Of a stretch of 64,000 nucleotides of DNA, positions 12,511 to 22,480 are shown piece by piece. How positions within the stretch are numbered: position 1 is the stretch's first letter; every line of letters starts with the position of its first letter. The position numbers and the translations under genes are program-made. This stretch comes from Apostichopus japonicus. Taxonomy: Eukaryota; Echinodermata; Holothuroidea; Aspidochirotida; Stichopodidae. The stretch is from assembly GCF_037975245.1 (NCBI RefSeq), contig NC_092576.1:24000611-24064610 (forward strand), read 5' to 3'. The notes under the pieces were generated by a model. The model was not told the DNA's origin. It ran no database searches and saw nothing but the letters and a program-made list of their open reading frames with translations.

Positions 12511-14589
12511 ACAGTTAATTATCACCTGGCTCGGAGCCTTTTTTCCTCGAGGTATCATAATGGGATACATATCCAAAGCCCTAATACCGCTGTTTCAAAC
12601 TTCGACACAAATTACAAGGTGTCTACAAATTCATTTTTGAAGCATTCATTTATCATGGAATTGGGTAGAAAAAGTGGATGATACGAGTATATGTAGGTTA
12701 CATTTGTGTAATGAACGTGCTGAAATGGGCAGTTGCACTGATTTTACGGCTAATTAAGGAACTATTTAGCTACTTTAGCACTTAAGTTAAGATATTTCGC
12801 AGAACTAGTCCATCGGAATTATTATGTACATCTGAACATCTAGATTTGAACTTACTCTGTAATTGTATTCACTTAAATCAAAATGACAACATTATTAGGG
12901 CACCCATGAAAGGCAGAGCTTCATGCACAATGCGACTGCAAATGTTTTTTTGAAACTTACTCTTGATTTGCACCACCAATTAAAATTCTTCCAGCAACTA
13001 CTGTGTGATGAGCTAGTGTACAATGAAATGACATACTTGTGCTCTTTCTATCCACTATTTTTACATTTTTACATATGTAGAATAGACCCTTCCCCCTCCC
13101 CCATCTCAATGTAATGAACTTGCAAACATTCCCTTAGCCTGTGTTACCTTGTATATTTGGAAACTGAAAGAAAACTGAACAGTGTGTCTTACGTGACTAA
13201 TTTGCATTAGAATATCAGTATAAAATGCATATCAATTAAATTTTACCTTGAAGTTATTCCTCAATGTGTCTTTTTCAGATATAATAGGCACCTTAGCAGA
13301 TTTCTCTCAATGCTTCACAGGATTTATTGATTTCCTCCAAAAATTTTAAATTCTTCATTTCTCTGCCTGACGTACGTGACAAATGTTGAGGGCGATATAA
13401 TTCGCAATGGGAAAGCATTAATGTTTCGCAGTGGTGACAGAATTTATTTTGGGTTTTCAAAGTTCAGAAACTATAGGCTTCTGACTTAACTACAGACTTG
13501 TACTGAACATGATATTGAAAACAAGTGTAAAATTTCGCTCTGATTTGTGTCTTACGTCACATGGTATGGCCCTAAAGAATGTTATCAGTTTTTAAATCAT
13601 ATGAACATTGTATAGCTTGCTTCACAGCACAGAAATTAGCATAGCAATATATCAAAATTTGCGGATCTTTGTTTTAATTATCATGAAGAACATTTTCAAA
13701 GACATTTTTTGGCCAGCCCTCATATCTCCTTTAATACCATTATTCATTTGAACAAAAGTTTGAAAGTGTTCCTTTCATGTTCATCTAAAAAAGAGACTTT
13801 TTCCTATTCAACAATTTAAAGATGGCTAGTTATGTAGTAATCATTTTGTGGAAAATGTTTTGCGAATATCATTAGATTGTGGAAGACAATTGTTCAAGTG
13901 CAAAAGCAACTGCTCTAAATTTTGTTAATTCAACTTTGTACATGGTTCCACATAATTATTAATTAATTAATTAATGATGAGTTTAAAAGACTGCAAAGGT
14001 AAAAAGTGATTAGCTATGGTCAGCAAACATAGGTCCTAACATAGATCTAGAGAGGGAGTGAGTCTGACCACAGCAAATTTCCATTTCCAAAACAAGAACA
14101 GACAGCAAGGGCAGTACTGGGCTGAAGGCAGTAAGCATTTAGGTACAAGAACATTGCTGACAACCTGTTTGCTTCCTGTTTCACTATAGTATGGAGCTTT
14201 ACACCCCTTGATTGCAGCCCATTTTGATCCACCCTTGCATTGGTTAAATATTAATTTTAACCAGTACACTTCCATACATGGGTACTCCAGAAATGGAGGG
14301 TGTATATGTGCTTTTGATCCACATTACTGAAACTTTTGGGGTTAAACTTAAGGTAAAAGGTTAAAATATTAATGCAAAGTTGGTGTATGATGTACAAGGG
14401 GGATTTTAGTTCTCATGGCAAGGAATCACAAAGCCATTGGCATTTTTTCCATAAAATTTATCCTGTGGGATTCTTAAGAAAATTGAGACCACAAATGTTA
14501 ATGTCACTTTAGGGAAGGTTGTTTTCAGATCAAAATGAGTTTCCAAGGAATGTGCGTGAACCCTACATAAATGAAACATATGGCTTTAT

Positions 14590-14790
14590 TAATTAATTTA
14601 TTTCAGTTCATACCCTTGTTTCAAGAATACCTGAATTTAAGACTTCTTATATCAAATTATACTGTTCAGTCAACAATAAGTTTCTTCAACCATTATAGTT
14701 ATATGTCTTGTTCAAGTTCAGTTCATTCAACAATAAGTTTATTCACCCATGATAGTTATATATGTCTTCTTCAAGGTCAGTGAATAAATG
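14590..14790 (+). repeat. Short tandem duplication (~75 bp)
   Basis: The block with CAACAATAAGTTT..TTCA.CCAT.ATAGTTATAT occurs twice in succession (around 14,670 and 14,730). It lies inside the CACTG-ended transposon. Confidence 0.6.
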
Positions 14791-14879
14791 TGTTCCAAGT
14801 ATTACAAAATACAGTATCTTTCTTTATTTCAAAGGATGTGATGTCTTAGATTTTTTAGAATTCCAACAGTTCTTTTCCA

Positions 14880-15260
14880 TTATTGCCCAACACGATCTAA
14901 GAAACCCCCAACAGTTGGAAGTGGTTCAGGATTAACCCAACATTTGGTTGTTGCAAATGCCCAACAAAATCCATGAATTTTCCAACAATTCGGACAAATT
15001 TAGTATACACCCAACAGGTGGCTAAATGAACTGCTCAACAGATGGATACATTACTGATGACTTCACCCATACGTTGGTTAAATGATTTGCCCGACAAAAT
15101 GAATGACCCACCCAACAGTTGGGGAAATGGCTAACCTGAACAGTTGGGTAATTCCCCTCCCAACTGTTGAGAATTTATTATACCTATTTGGGTTTGCCCA
15201 ACTTTTGAGGTTGCTGAAAACATGCCCAACGTTGGTTAAAAAGTTGGGTAAATTTTGCCC
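14880..15260. repeat. Subterminal CCAAC-rich repeat zone of the 5.1-kb transposon
   Basis: CCAACA/TTGGG motifs such as CCCAACAGTTGG recur every 15-40 bp towards the right terminus. The left subterminal region (10,150-10,400) has the counterpart motifs GTTGGTC, GAGTTGGTAAAC and CCAACGTTGGGCAAC. In CACTA-type elements such motifs are transposase-binding sites; that role here is inferred. Confidence 0.6.
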
Positions 15261-16029
15261 ATTATGTTTAACAGTGTACCCATAGTGTATGCATATTGTG
15301 GATTGCTCACAACCGTATGACGCCATTTGATGCTCACATGACTTACATCAACCATAACTAATCCTAGCTAAAACATCAACCCTATCCAAATCAAATTCGG
15401 AGATATTTTGGTCTTTTTAAACGGTTAAATGTTTATCGGTAATAAACATTCCATCCTTGATCAGACAATAGCGATAATACGGTAATTTATGAATTGAACA
15501 TTAATCATGTCATACAATAATGTATATGTATTAATAGATTTGACCAGGAACCAGTTAAGAGATAGGGATAATTTTTATGAAGAGACGGAACGATTGTTTG
15601 GTTCTATTTTACTTTTTCCTTTCGCTGCGACCACAACTACGATATTCATATATTGATCGCAAAATACTATGAGCTGCAAAGCTCTGTTATGACAGTACAG
15701 ACATTTTAATCCCGAGGACTTTGGCTGGAATAAGAATTTAGCAAAGAAATATCAAATTTATTATTTTTACTTTATTTTATGCTTAAAAAATGTTTAAAAG
15801 AAATACAAATATGACAATCGTGTTTAGCTTGTGGACTAGACACGAAGTGTATCTTAACACGCCGGCTAGTGACACACATGAAGGTTTAAAAAGAATACCA
15901 TCCATACATATGGTACTCGTGTAAACACTGCGCGGCTTGTTGCATATTCAATTTTATCATGAAAAGTAAAAGTAGCAAGAGAAACGACGTTTTTTGTTTA
16001 TAAATTTCAAGCTAAGATATGTCATAATT

Positions 16030-16260
16030 TGGTTCCCGGACAACTCCCCCCTGGACGATTTCCCCCCGGACGATTACCCCCTGGACGATTTCCCCTCAGA
16101 CAATTCCCATCCGGACAATTCCCAACCCTGACAATTGCCCCCCGGACAATTCCCACCCGGACAATTGCCAACCCTGACAATTACCCCCCGGACAATTCCC
16201 ACTCCGGACAATTCCCACCCATGACAATTTCCCCCCGGACAATACCCCTCCTCGGAAATT
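16030..16260 (+). repeat. GGACAATTCCC-type minisatellite
   Basis: About 13 tandem units of ~16-17 bp, consensus CCGGACAATTCCCACC with GGACGATTTCCCC variants. The units are semi-palindromic (GGAAATTGTCC-like), so single strands could fold. The proline/glycine-rich open frames on both strands come from the repeat. Confidence 0.85.
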
Positions 16261-16394
16261 TCGACGATTGATTGACAGCCGATGTAGGCGGGGTTAAGGC
16301 TATTATTCCACCAAAAATGGAGGTGTGCAACAGAAGATTTCAGTTTGGGTTCCGATGACAATCATAACCTATGCATTCATGCAGGCGGAAAGTT

Positions 16395-16427
16395 TGTGTA
16401 TGTGTGTGTGTGTGGGGGGGGGGGGTG
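16395..16427 (+). repeat. (GT)n followed by a G run
   Basis: A TGTGTGTGTGTG tract runs into eleven or more G residues. Confidence 0.9.
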
Positions 16428-16433
16428 ACGCCT

Positions 16434-17005
16434 CGCTTGTAAACACGATATCTCAAGAAGGGAAGCTTGGACCAATCTAATATTGGTGTATATGAGTAAC
16501 ACATTGGGTTAGAACCCAATTGTTTTGTGGGTAGGTCAAAGATCATTTTGAGTCACCAGGGGCCAAACAGTAAAAACCTTGTAAACACGATATCTCAAGG
16601 ATATAAGCATTGACCAATCTCATATATCGTGAGTAGGAGGACCACATTTAGGAGCAAAAGCCTCTAGTTTATTGTGGAGGTCAAAAGTCATTTGGGGTCA
16701 CCAGGGGTCAAATGATGTAAACCTTGTAAACACGATATCTCAAGAAGGGAAGCTTGGATCAGTCTCGTATTTCGTGTTGAAAGAGTACTACATTGAGTTC
16801 AAGATCCCTATTGTTTTTGGTAGAGGTCCAAGTCTATTTGGGGTCACTACAGTCAAATTGTGAAAACCTTGTAAACACGATAACTCAAGAAGGGAATGTT
16901 GGTCGAATCTTATATTTAGTATGTAGTTGTTACATGTTCAGTACAAGATTTTATTGAGGTCAAAGGTCATTTTGAGTGGCCAGACGCCAAATTGTGGAAA
17001 CCTTG
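16434..17005 (+). repeat. Four tandem copies of a ~143-bp repeat
   Basis: Units begin near 16,434, 16,577, 16,722 and 16,866 with CTTGTAAACACGATATCTCA. Each continues through AAGGGAAGCTTGG..CAATCT and ends with GGTCAAAG.TCATTTTGAGT..CCAG..GCCAAA. A final partial CCTTGTTTTATAAGC lies at 17,000. Copies differ by substitutions and small indels. No coding frame is conserved across units. Confidence 0.85.
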
Positions 17006-20000
17006 TTTTATAAGCTACCGTATCTCCGACCGACCAGCCTATCAGATATCATTTGCGTTACGCCTCATACGAATAGGGGGATTAGCAATTGGAAATGAAC
17101 TTATGGGCATCCGTAGAATCTAAAACTCAAAACTGTAAACTCAAACATCTTTGCATTAGGTTCAACCTGCCGCTCGGAAGCCTTACTTTGAGTGCAAAGG
17201 GTGTACGTTCTCTTTGTATACATCGGTTCTATTGGACGTTTTCCGTTGTATTTATTTCAGATTGGATGTAGTTTCGCTGTGACCAGGCAGCGTTTATGAA
17301 ACTTAGCAGTTCGTCTAGTTAGAATTTTTTACTATGACCAATGCGAAATAATTGTGTAAAACGGTCTTAGTTTGGCAGTGAGTTCACGAGCTTTTGTCTG
17401 GATCGGCTGTTGATCTCAATATGTGTAGTCTCTTCCACCAGTTTCAGCATAGCTAGGCCTTAAAAGTACCGTTCGGCTTTCGTCACGTTTATGATTATGC
17501 AGTGGCGAGAGCCCCCATGAATGCTTGTCGCCCCCAGTCGCCCTCCCACTGGGATTTTGGGTGTCTAAAAAAAAATTACATGTGCGAAAAATATATCATT
17601 GGTCTGAATGGTCTCGGATCTCCATGATGACCACTCATGAACGACCCTTCGACCGCGGACCGGCAGTAGGCTATAGTTGCTGAAGAACCTGACGTGACAT
17701 AGCGCATAGGCCGAGAAGACATCTACAGTAGTCGCACTGTACTGAAAACGCATGTTAACGACCGTGGAATTATATAATTCCTGCTCTACAAGACTGCCAC
17801 ACACATAATGTTTATTACTGAATTCGTGTGTTCGACCGTTCGGGCAAACTTTGCTTTTGTTTGTTTCTTTTTTTAAATGGACGGTGACGTCACAATGGTA
17901 CACGCTGAACATGGATGAGTTGTTGACAAGTTCACTGCAGCACATAACAACAGGAGGATCAAACTTGTCTAGGCATACTCACATTGACTTGATGAATTTT
18001 CTTAACTAATTATCAGCCTTACATATCCTATCCTTTCTCGTGGTTGGTCGGTTAGTTGGGTTTAACAACACAGCAACACTATCATGTTATGTAGTGTCTC
18101 CTCAGAAAAAAACAGGGTCGATGCGCACTGGTTTACAAGAATTTCCCAAATTGGTTAACATTAACCATAATCCCTAACATATACAAACAGCCAATCAGGA
18201 TCTTGTAACCAGTGCGCTGATCAAACAAGCTAGTGAGCAATACTATACCCTTATAGAAAGATGGTTTCCAAGTACTTGAATGCCAAAGAAGATGTTAAAA
18301 GGTAAAAACTGCTGACATCATACAGGTTTCTCACATCATTGCTCGCGTCATTGCTTCGATACTCTGTTACATTTTCAGTCGTGTGGTCACTTCTGTGACG
18401 TACCCTGATGCTTTTAAAACCGCTAAAAAAAAAAATTCAAGAAAGGAGACAATACTATCGCTGAGAACTACCGACCAATCAGTCTATCACCCTAATAATA
18501 TTTCAGACGCAATCTTTGATGTCAGTTTGACATATAATTTGGTCATTTCAGTATGTTACTTGGCTGAAAGCCCAGTCAATCTTTCCTTAATTTCCACGCG
18601 CAATTTGCAGATTTGTCGAAAAATGTCAATGCCGGTGTCAAACTTACAAAAGATATGTCATGATATTTCAAAGTAACTTACCAGACTGTTTTTTTTTCTA
18701 TTTCACTAAACTATTTGATGACCATATCAAGACATGGAATATTAAAATAAAGCATGTTGAGAAAACTTTAGAACAGCTTACAAGGCCTGGGAAGTGTCAT
18801 TTCCAACGATCTAGGAGGCCTTTTTAGCTAAAAGAATTTCGGTGGCGCTCCGCTTAGAAAGACACAAGACGCCCTCCCAGAAAAAGGTCAAGCCCCCCAG
18901 CGCCCCACCCCCACTGAAAAATCCTGGCTAGGCCTGTGAGCAATTTTATGTTGTCTAGGCCAGCAACGGTTGGGTAGAATAGGGTTCGTTTAACACAACA
19001 ACGTGAAGGATACCAGTCAGATTTTTGGAAGATAGATGCTCTTACAACCTCAGATTTTCATTGCGTGAAAGATCGCTTTGACTTAGGCAGTGCAATGGAG
19101 TAATAGCGATTACTTTTCGCGCATCAATCTGCAGCTAAAGACAAGATAAATAATGGGAAAATGTACGAAGTCGTTCTAATTGAGCAGCGGTTCAAAGTAG
19201 TAGTGAGGTACTGTATATGCTTAGGACTCCCCCATGATGGTTCGGGCCATTTCTATTGTAACAGCTAGTTCGGGTTATACTAACAACCAGAAGTCTAGTG
19301 CACTGAAGGCATCGAAACCTCAATGCATTTTGGGTTCTGGTTTCATATTGTTGTATCCCCACTGAATATTATATCCAATTAACATAAATTCAAAATGGAC
19401 GCCAACGATAATTTTGAGGCTCTGTGACAACTCTTTAACGATTGGTTTTTATACCCTCAACATATATTTTGGAAGGATCGAAACATGACCCCAAACAATC
19501 AAACTAGCTTATTGAAAATACACATTGACGTACCTATAACGTAATAACCTAGATAGGACTCCATGTGACGTCATCAGAACTATAAATGGAGGCGGACTGA
19601 ACGAAATTAGGCTGCTTTAAGCAGAGACGATATTATTTTATATTTAGTGTGGTCAATGGTTAAATCCATATTTGGAAAAATATCGCGCTACGCGTGATTA
19701 TTGACTGTCATTACCGCTTTAATATACTGTAGGTAGTTCTTTATGCAGCTTCAGTGATTTACTTTGAGAACGCGAAGTAATAGTTAAACTTCAATTCTTT
19801 GCAGTAGCGTATTGAGCATTATTAGCGGTCGGGGGAGGGAGGGGCAAATTTCGCTTTTGGCGCCCCCCTGTCAAAGTTTATAGCATACAGTTTATATGGG
19901 CCCAAACCACATTTGGGGGCCCCTATACCCTTGCGCTAAAATAACATGTAAAACAGATATCACAAAGATGATAAACAGAATAAACTACATGATACTATTG

Positions 20001-20040
20001 AATAAAAAAAAAAGCCTACAGTAAGTAGTAAGTAGTAGCT
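17006..20040. other. No gene recognised
   Basis: Mixed-composition DNA with stretches of GCCCCC/GGGGGC (about 17,500, 18,850-18,920, 19,840-19,920). The longest frame (17,565-17,945, minus, 126 codons) shows no motif or splice support. No terminal repeats or tRNA-like boxes were found. Confidence 0.5.
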
Positions 20041-20058
20041 TGAAGCTACCAGTTCTCT

Positions 20059-20131
20059 GAAGATCGCTATAACGCGTGAAACTCCGAGTAACAACTACTA
20101 GTGTTCCACTAGTCTCATCTAGTATCAACAC
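20059..20131 (+). mobile_element. Penelope-like terminal (pLTR-type) fragment, plus orientation
   Basis: GAAGATCGCTATAACGCGTG followed by AAACTCCGAGT..ACAACTACTAGTGTTCC is repeated on the opposite strand at 48,895-48,965 with one mismatch in about 72 bp. The CTGAAGA-stem-GAAAC architecture resembles degenerate hammerhead motifs known from Penelope-like element termini. It runs directly into a (TA)n array. Confidence 0.6.
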
Positions 20132-20132
20132 A

Positions 20133-20155
20133 TGTATATATATATATATATATAC

Positions 20156-20229
<74 letters not shown>
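20133..20229. repeat. (TA)n microsatellite
   Basis: Long TATATA array with ATGTATG interruptions, between the pLTR-type fragment and the hammerhead-bearing segment. Confidence 0.95.
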
Positions 20230-20231
<2 letters not shown>

Positions 20232-20324
20232 CCACAGTGATTCTACTGGTGTGTAATTAAAGCCGTAAATAAGAAATGCATGTGTAGCAAGTGGTGTGAC
20301 AGTTATTCAACGCCAATTTATACG

Positions 20325-20384
20325 CTGTGGTCGAGTGGTGCGGACTTCGGGTCATGACACGAAGATCCGGGGTTCGATTCCTAC
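20325..20384 (+). ncRNA. tRNA-like segment (SINE head type)
   Basis: A box-A-like TGGTCGAGTGGTGCGG and a box-B-like GGGGTTCGATTCC are spaced as in a tRNA (about 35 bp apart) with ACTTCGGGTCATGACACGAAG between them, which can form an anticodon-type hairpin. The acceptor stem does not pair well, so this is a tRNA-derived pol III promoter module rather than a functional tRNA. It abuts the hammerhead ribozyme, suggesting one repeat unit. Confidence 0.55.
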
Positions 20385-20426
20385 CTTCGCCTGATGAGTC
20401 CCAAAAGGACGAAACCGGTCGTTAAG
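20385..20426 (+). ncRNA. Type I hammerhead ribozyme motif
   Basis: All core positions are present. CTGATGA is at 20,391-20,397. Stem II is GTCC/GGAC (20,398-20,401 with 20,407-20,410) around loop CAAAA. GAA at 20,411-20,413 is followed by a minimal stem III, ACC/GGT, with no loop (20,414-20,419), and the cleavage nucleotide is C20,420. Stem I pairs CTTCGC (20,385-20,390) with GTTAAG (20,421-20,426) in five of six positions, one being G-U. Hammerheads with a very short stem III are known from Penelope-like elements, retrozymes and schistosome repeats, where dimer folding is thought to help cleavage. Self-cleavage after GGTC is predicted, not shown. Confidence 0.85.
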
Positions 20427-20457
20427 TGGAATTTTTCTGGTGTGTTATTCTTCATTG

Positions 20458-20460
<3 letters not shown>

Positions 20461-20527
<67 letters not shown>
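20461..20527. repeat. (TA)n microsatellite
   Basis: Pure TATATA array between the hammerhead segment and the 3' end of the minus-strand Penelope-like element. Confidence 0.95.
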
Positions 20528-20529
<2 letters not shown>

Positions 20530-20655
20530 ACAAGAGAAAAAGGGGAAAATGATACTTTCATTTCCAACTGTATTACTTAGAACGTTAAATCAGTTACAAA
20601 ATATTTCGAGCGTTAACACGGCTCTTCTTCAGTTGCAGTAATGAAATGGAAGAAA

Positions 20656-21080
20656 CTAGACCTTATTGGGATTTAACTTAGTATGTATACTCATAAAAGA
20701 GAGATCTCCGTTGAGCCCATTGTTGTGTGTGTTGAGGCGTAAGATGGTTTTTAGTTCCCGGTTGCTTCTTTCATGAGCAGTTTTGAAGAAGCCGTAGAGA
20801 ATGACAAATTTGAGGTCAGATAAGCTGTGATTGGGGAGATTAAAGTGTTCTGCAACAGGGAAGCCGGGGTTATTTTTGCGGACACTTAGTTTGTGGTTAT
20901 TAAACCGAAGCCTGAACTTAGTGCTGGTTTCGCCATATAGGTGACCTGGGGGCACTTGCAACAATAGAGGAGGTAGATGACATTGGCTGAGTCGCAACCA
21001 AATCTACCAGGTCTCAGAGTGGTGCCTGAGGCCCGGTGGAGGAAAGCGGGGGAGGGGTCGAGTGTGTGCACACCAAGCAT
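20656..21080 (-). pseudogene. Penelope-like GIY-YIG endonuclease fragment
   Basis: SANVIYLLYCCKCPQV in one frame is followed, after a frameshift near 20,950, by GETSTKFRLRFNNHK, GFPVAEHFNLPNHS and LKFVILYGF. This is the GIY-YIG nuclease with its preceding Cys motif that ends Penelope-like proteins. A stop after NPNKV lies at 20,656. Confidence 0.8.
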
Positions 21081-21137
21081 CTCGGTTTGTTACAGGTGAC
21101 GTTTCCACTATCAGGCTCATTGCTGGGTGGGGCGAGA

Positions 21138-21611
21138 TTAGTGTCGAACCAGCACTGGTCGAATGTTACGTGGTTGTCTATAGGCTATTACAGGGGGAGT
21201 TTTGAAAAGTTCAGCTATTGTGGGGTCGGAACCTAGAGTGCCCCAAGCTTGTTTGATTTCATTGAAAAGGGGGCGAAGGGAGGGGTGGTAAGTGACAACG
21301 AGGGGTAGTCTATCAGAATCAGATTTGTTACGATAGGTTAGGAGACTAGATAATTGTAGAGACAGAACCCGTTTGAGGTGGAAGTTAAGTAGTCGGTACT
21401 GGTATCCCTTTTTGAGGAAGAAATCAAGCAGTTCAATGGCCTTATTAAGAAAAGTTTGGTCACGTGAGCAGATACGCCGGTACCTGAGTAACTGGCTGTA
21501 GACAATGGAATTTTTGGTGTGGCGGGGATGAAAACTATCAAAGTGGAGATAAGAGTGCCTATCAGTTGGTTTGGCATTCACCGATGTCTCTATTTTGTGA
21601 TCTTCGATCAT
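21138..21611 (-). pseudogene. Penelope-like element, thumb/linker region
   Basis: About 157 codons continue the Penelope protein in a shifted frame. SYLHFDSFHPRHTKNSIVYS followed by a basic, Leu-rich stretch (SQLLRYRRICS...) and YHPSLRPLFNEI matches the conserved post-reverse-transcriptase region of the group. It ends in RQPRNIRPVLVRH, the segment just upstream of the GIY-YIG domain. Confidence 0.8.
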
Positions 21612-21664
21612 GACGAATACATCGAGGAAGGGGATTTGCTTTGTGGACCGTTCGGTGGTAAACC

Positions 21665-22222
21665 TTATGGAATCGTGAAAATCATTGGCAAACGTGAAAA
21701 GTTGTCCAGTTCTTGTTCGCCCTTATCCCATAACATAAACATATCATCAATATAACGTACATAGATACATGGTTTGTAAGAGGATGAAGAAAGTAATTCT
21801 TGTTCCAGGTAATGCATAAAAATATTAGCATACGAGGGGGCCATTCGGTCGCCCATGGCTGTGCCTTTGGTTTGCAGATAATGACGACCATTGAAGGTAA
21901 AATGATTATGCTCAAGTATAAACTTAATGAGCTGCGATATCTCACAATGTTGGGTGATATCATTAGACGCCATCATCTTATTACAAGCCAGGACACCTTC
22001 GTTATGGGGGATATTGGTGTACAGGGCAGAAACATCCATAGTTACCAGAATGGCGCCTTCAGTGAGGGGCGGGACTTCCTTAAGTATGTTAAGAAAGTGG
22101 GTGCTATCTTGATAATAGCTGGGTATGTTGGGGAGACATAATAGGCCTACCGGGGGCGAACATATGTTGTTTACGAGCGATTTCGAACACCTCGTGGTCT
22201 GACAGTTTATCAGCATTCTTAT

Positions 22223-22225
<3 letters not shown>
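21665..22225 (-). pseudogene. Penelope-like reverse transcriptase fragment
   Basis: The minus-strand frame carries PSYYQDSTHFLNILK, then VTMDVSALYTNIPHNEG (motif A), TKGTAMGDRMAPSYANIFM (motif B) and YVRYIDDMFMLW (motif C, catalytic IDD). These are diagnostic of Penelope-like reverse transcriptases. The frame is open upstream through an 85-bp (TA)n array, translated as IYIY..., so the array interrupts the coding region. The frame breaks near 21,665 and resumes in another frame at 21,611. Confidence 0.85.

Positions 22226-22314
<89 letters not shown>
22226..22314. repeat. (TA)n microsatellite inside the Penelope-like element
   Basis: About 88 bp of TATATA lies just upstream of the reverse transcriptase motifs. 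It sits where sequence N-terminal to the catalytic core would be expected. Confidence 0.95.
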
Positions 22315-22317
<3 letters not shown>

Positions 22318-22480
22318 CAGTTGAGCCAGACAGGGCATGAAAGTTCAACATATTTTCAGGTCTCAGCAGGCAAGGCCCGATAATTGTTCATATCCACAGC
22401 ATTAGGTCTATGCAAAGTATCATTAATCGGAACAGCAGATGCAACTTGTTCTTTGCCAGTTTGAAGGTGTTGCTGATAAA

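Larger units (their letters stand above)
10146..15276. mobile_element. 5.1-kb CACTG-ended DNA transposon (EnSpm/CACTA-like, CMC group)
   Basis: The left end reads CACTGTTAAAACACTGGGTA and the right end is its imperfect inverse (TACCCA/TTTAACAGTG type), giving terminal inverted repeats. The flanking dinucleotide TA is duplicated (10,144-10,145 and 15,277-15,278). The paralogous segment at 3,603 shows the empty site GGTACTACCCATA. CACTG ends with a 2-4 bp target duplication are typical of the EnSpm/CACTA-Mirage-Chapaev group. Both subterminal regions are rich in CCAAC/GTTGG motifs. I see no complete transposase; only fragments of an accessory-type protein are recognisable, so the copy is probably non-autonomous. 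Confidence 0.8.
8965..16026. repeat. 1.9-kb segmental duplication, copy split by a transposon
   Basis: The left part (8,965-10,145) and right part (15,277-16,026) together match 2,375-4,275. The gap between them is exactly the CACTG-ended insertion, so the duplication is older than that insertion. The copy ends where the GGACAATTCCC repeat block starts near 16,030. Confidence 0.85.
20530..22480 (-). mobile_element. Penelope-like retroelement, broken
   Basis: On the minus strand, reverse transcriptase, thumb and GIY-YIG endonuclease pieces occur in that order, the arrangement of Penelope-like elements. The 3' non-coding end near 20,590-20,635 reads ACTGAAGAAGAGCCGTG..CGCTCGAAA, the degenerate hammerhead-like terminus usual for the group. 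Reading frames shift at least twice and the N-terminal part is missing or unrecognisable, so the copy is dead. Confidence 0.85.

Noticed and set aside
16029-16361. Pro/Gly-rich frames on both strands
   Set aside because: Products of the GGACAATTCCC minisatellite; both strands are open for the same reason.
17565-17945. 126-codon minus-strand frame
   Set aside because: No domain, signal, splice context or conservation clue; length is plausible by chance.
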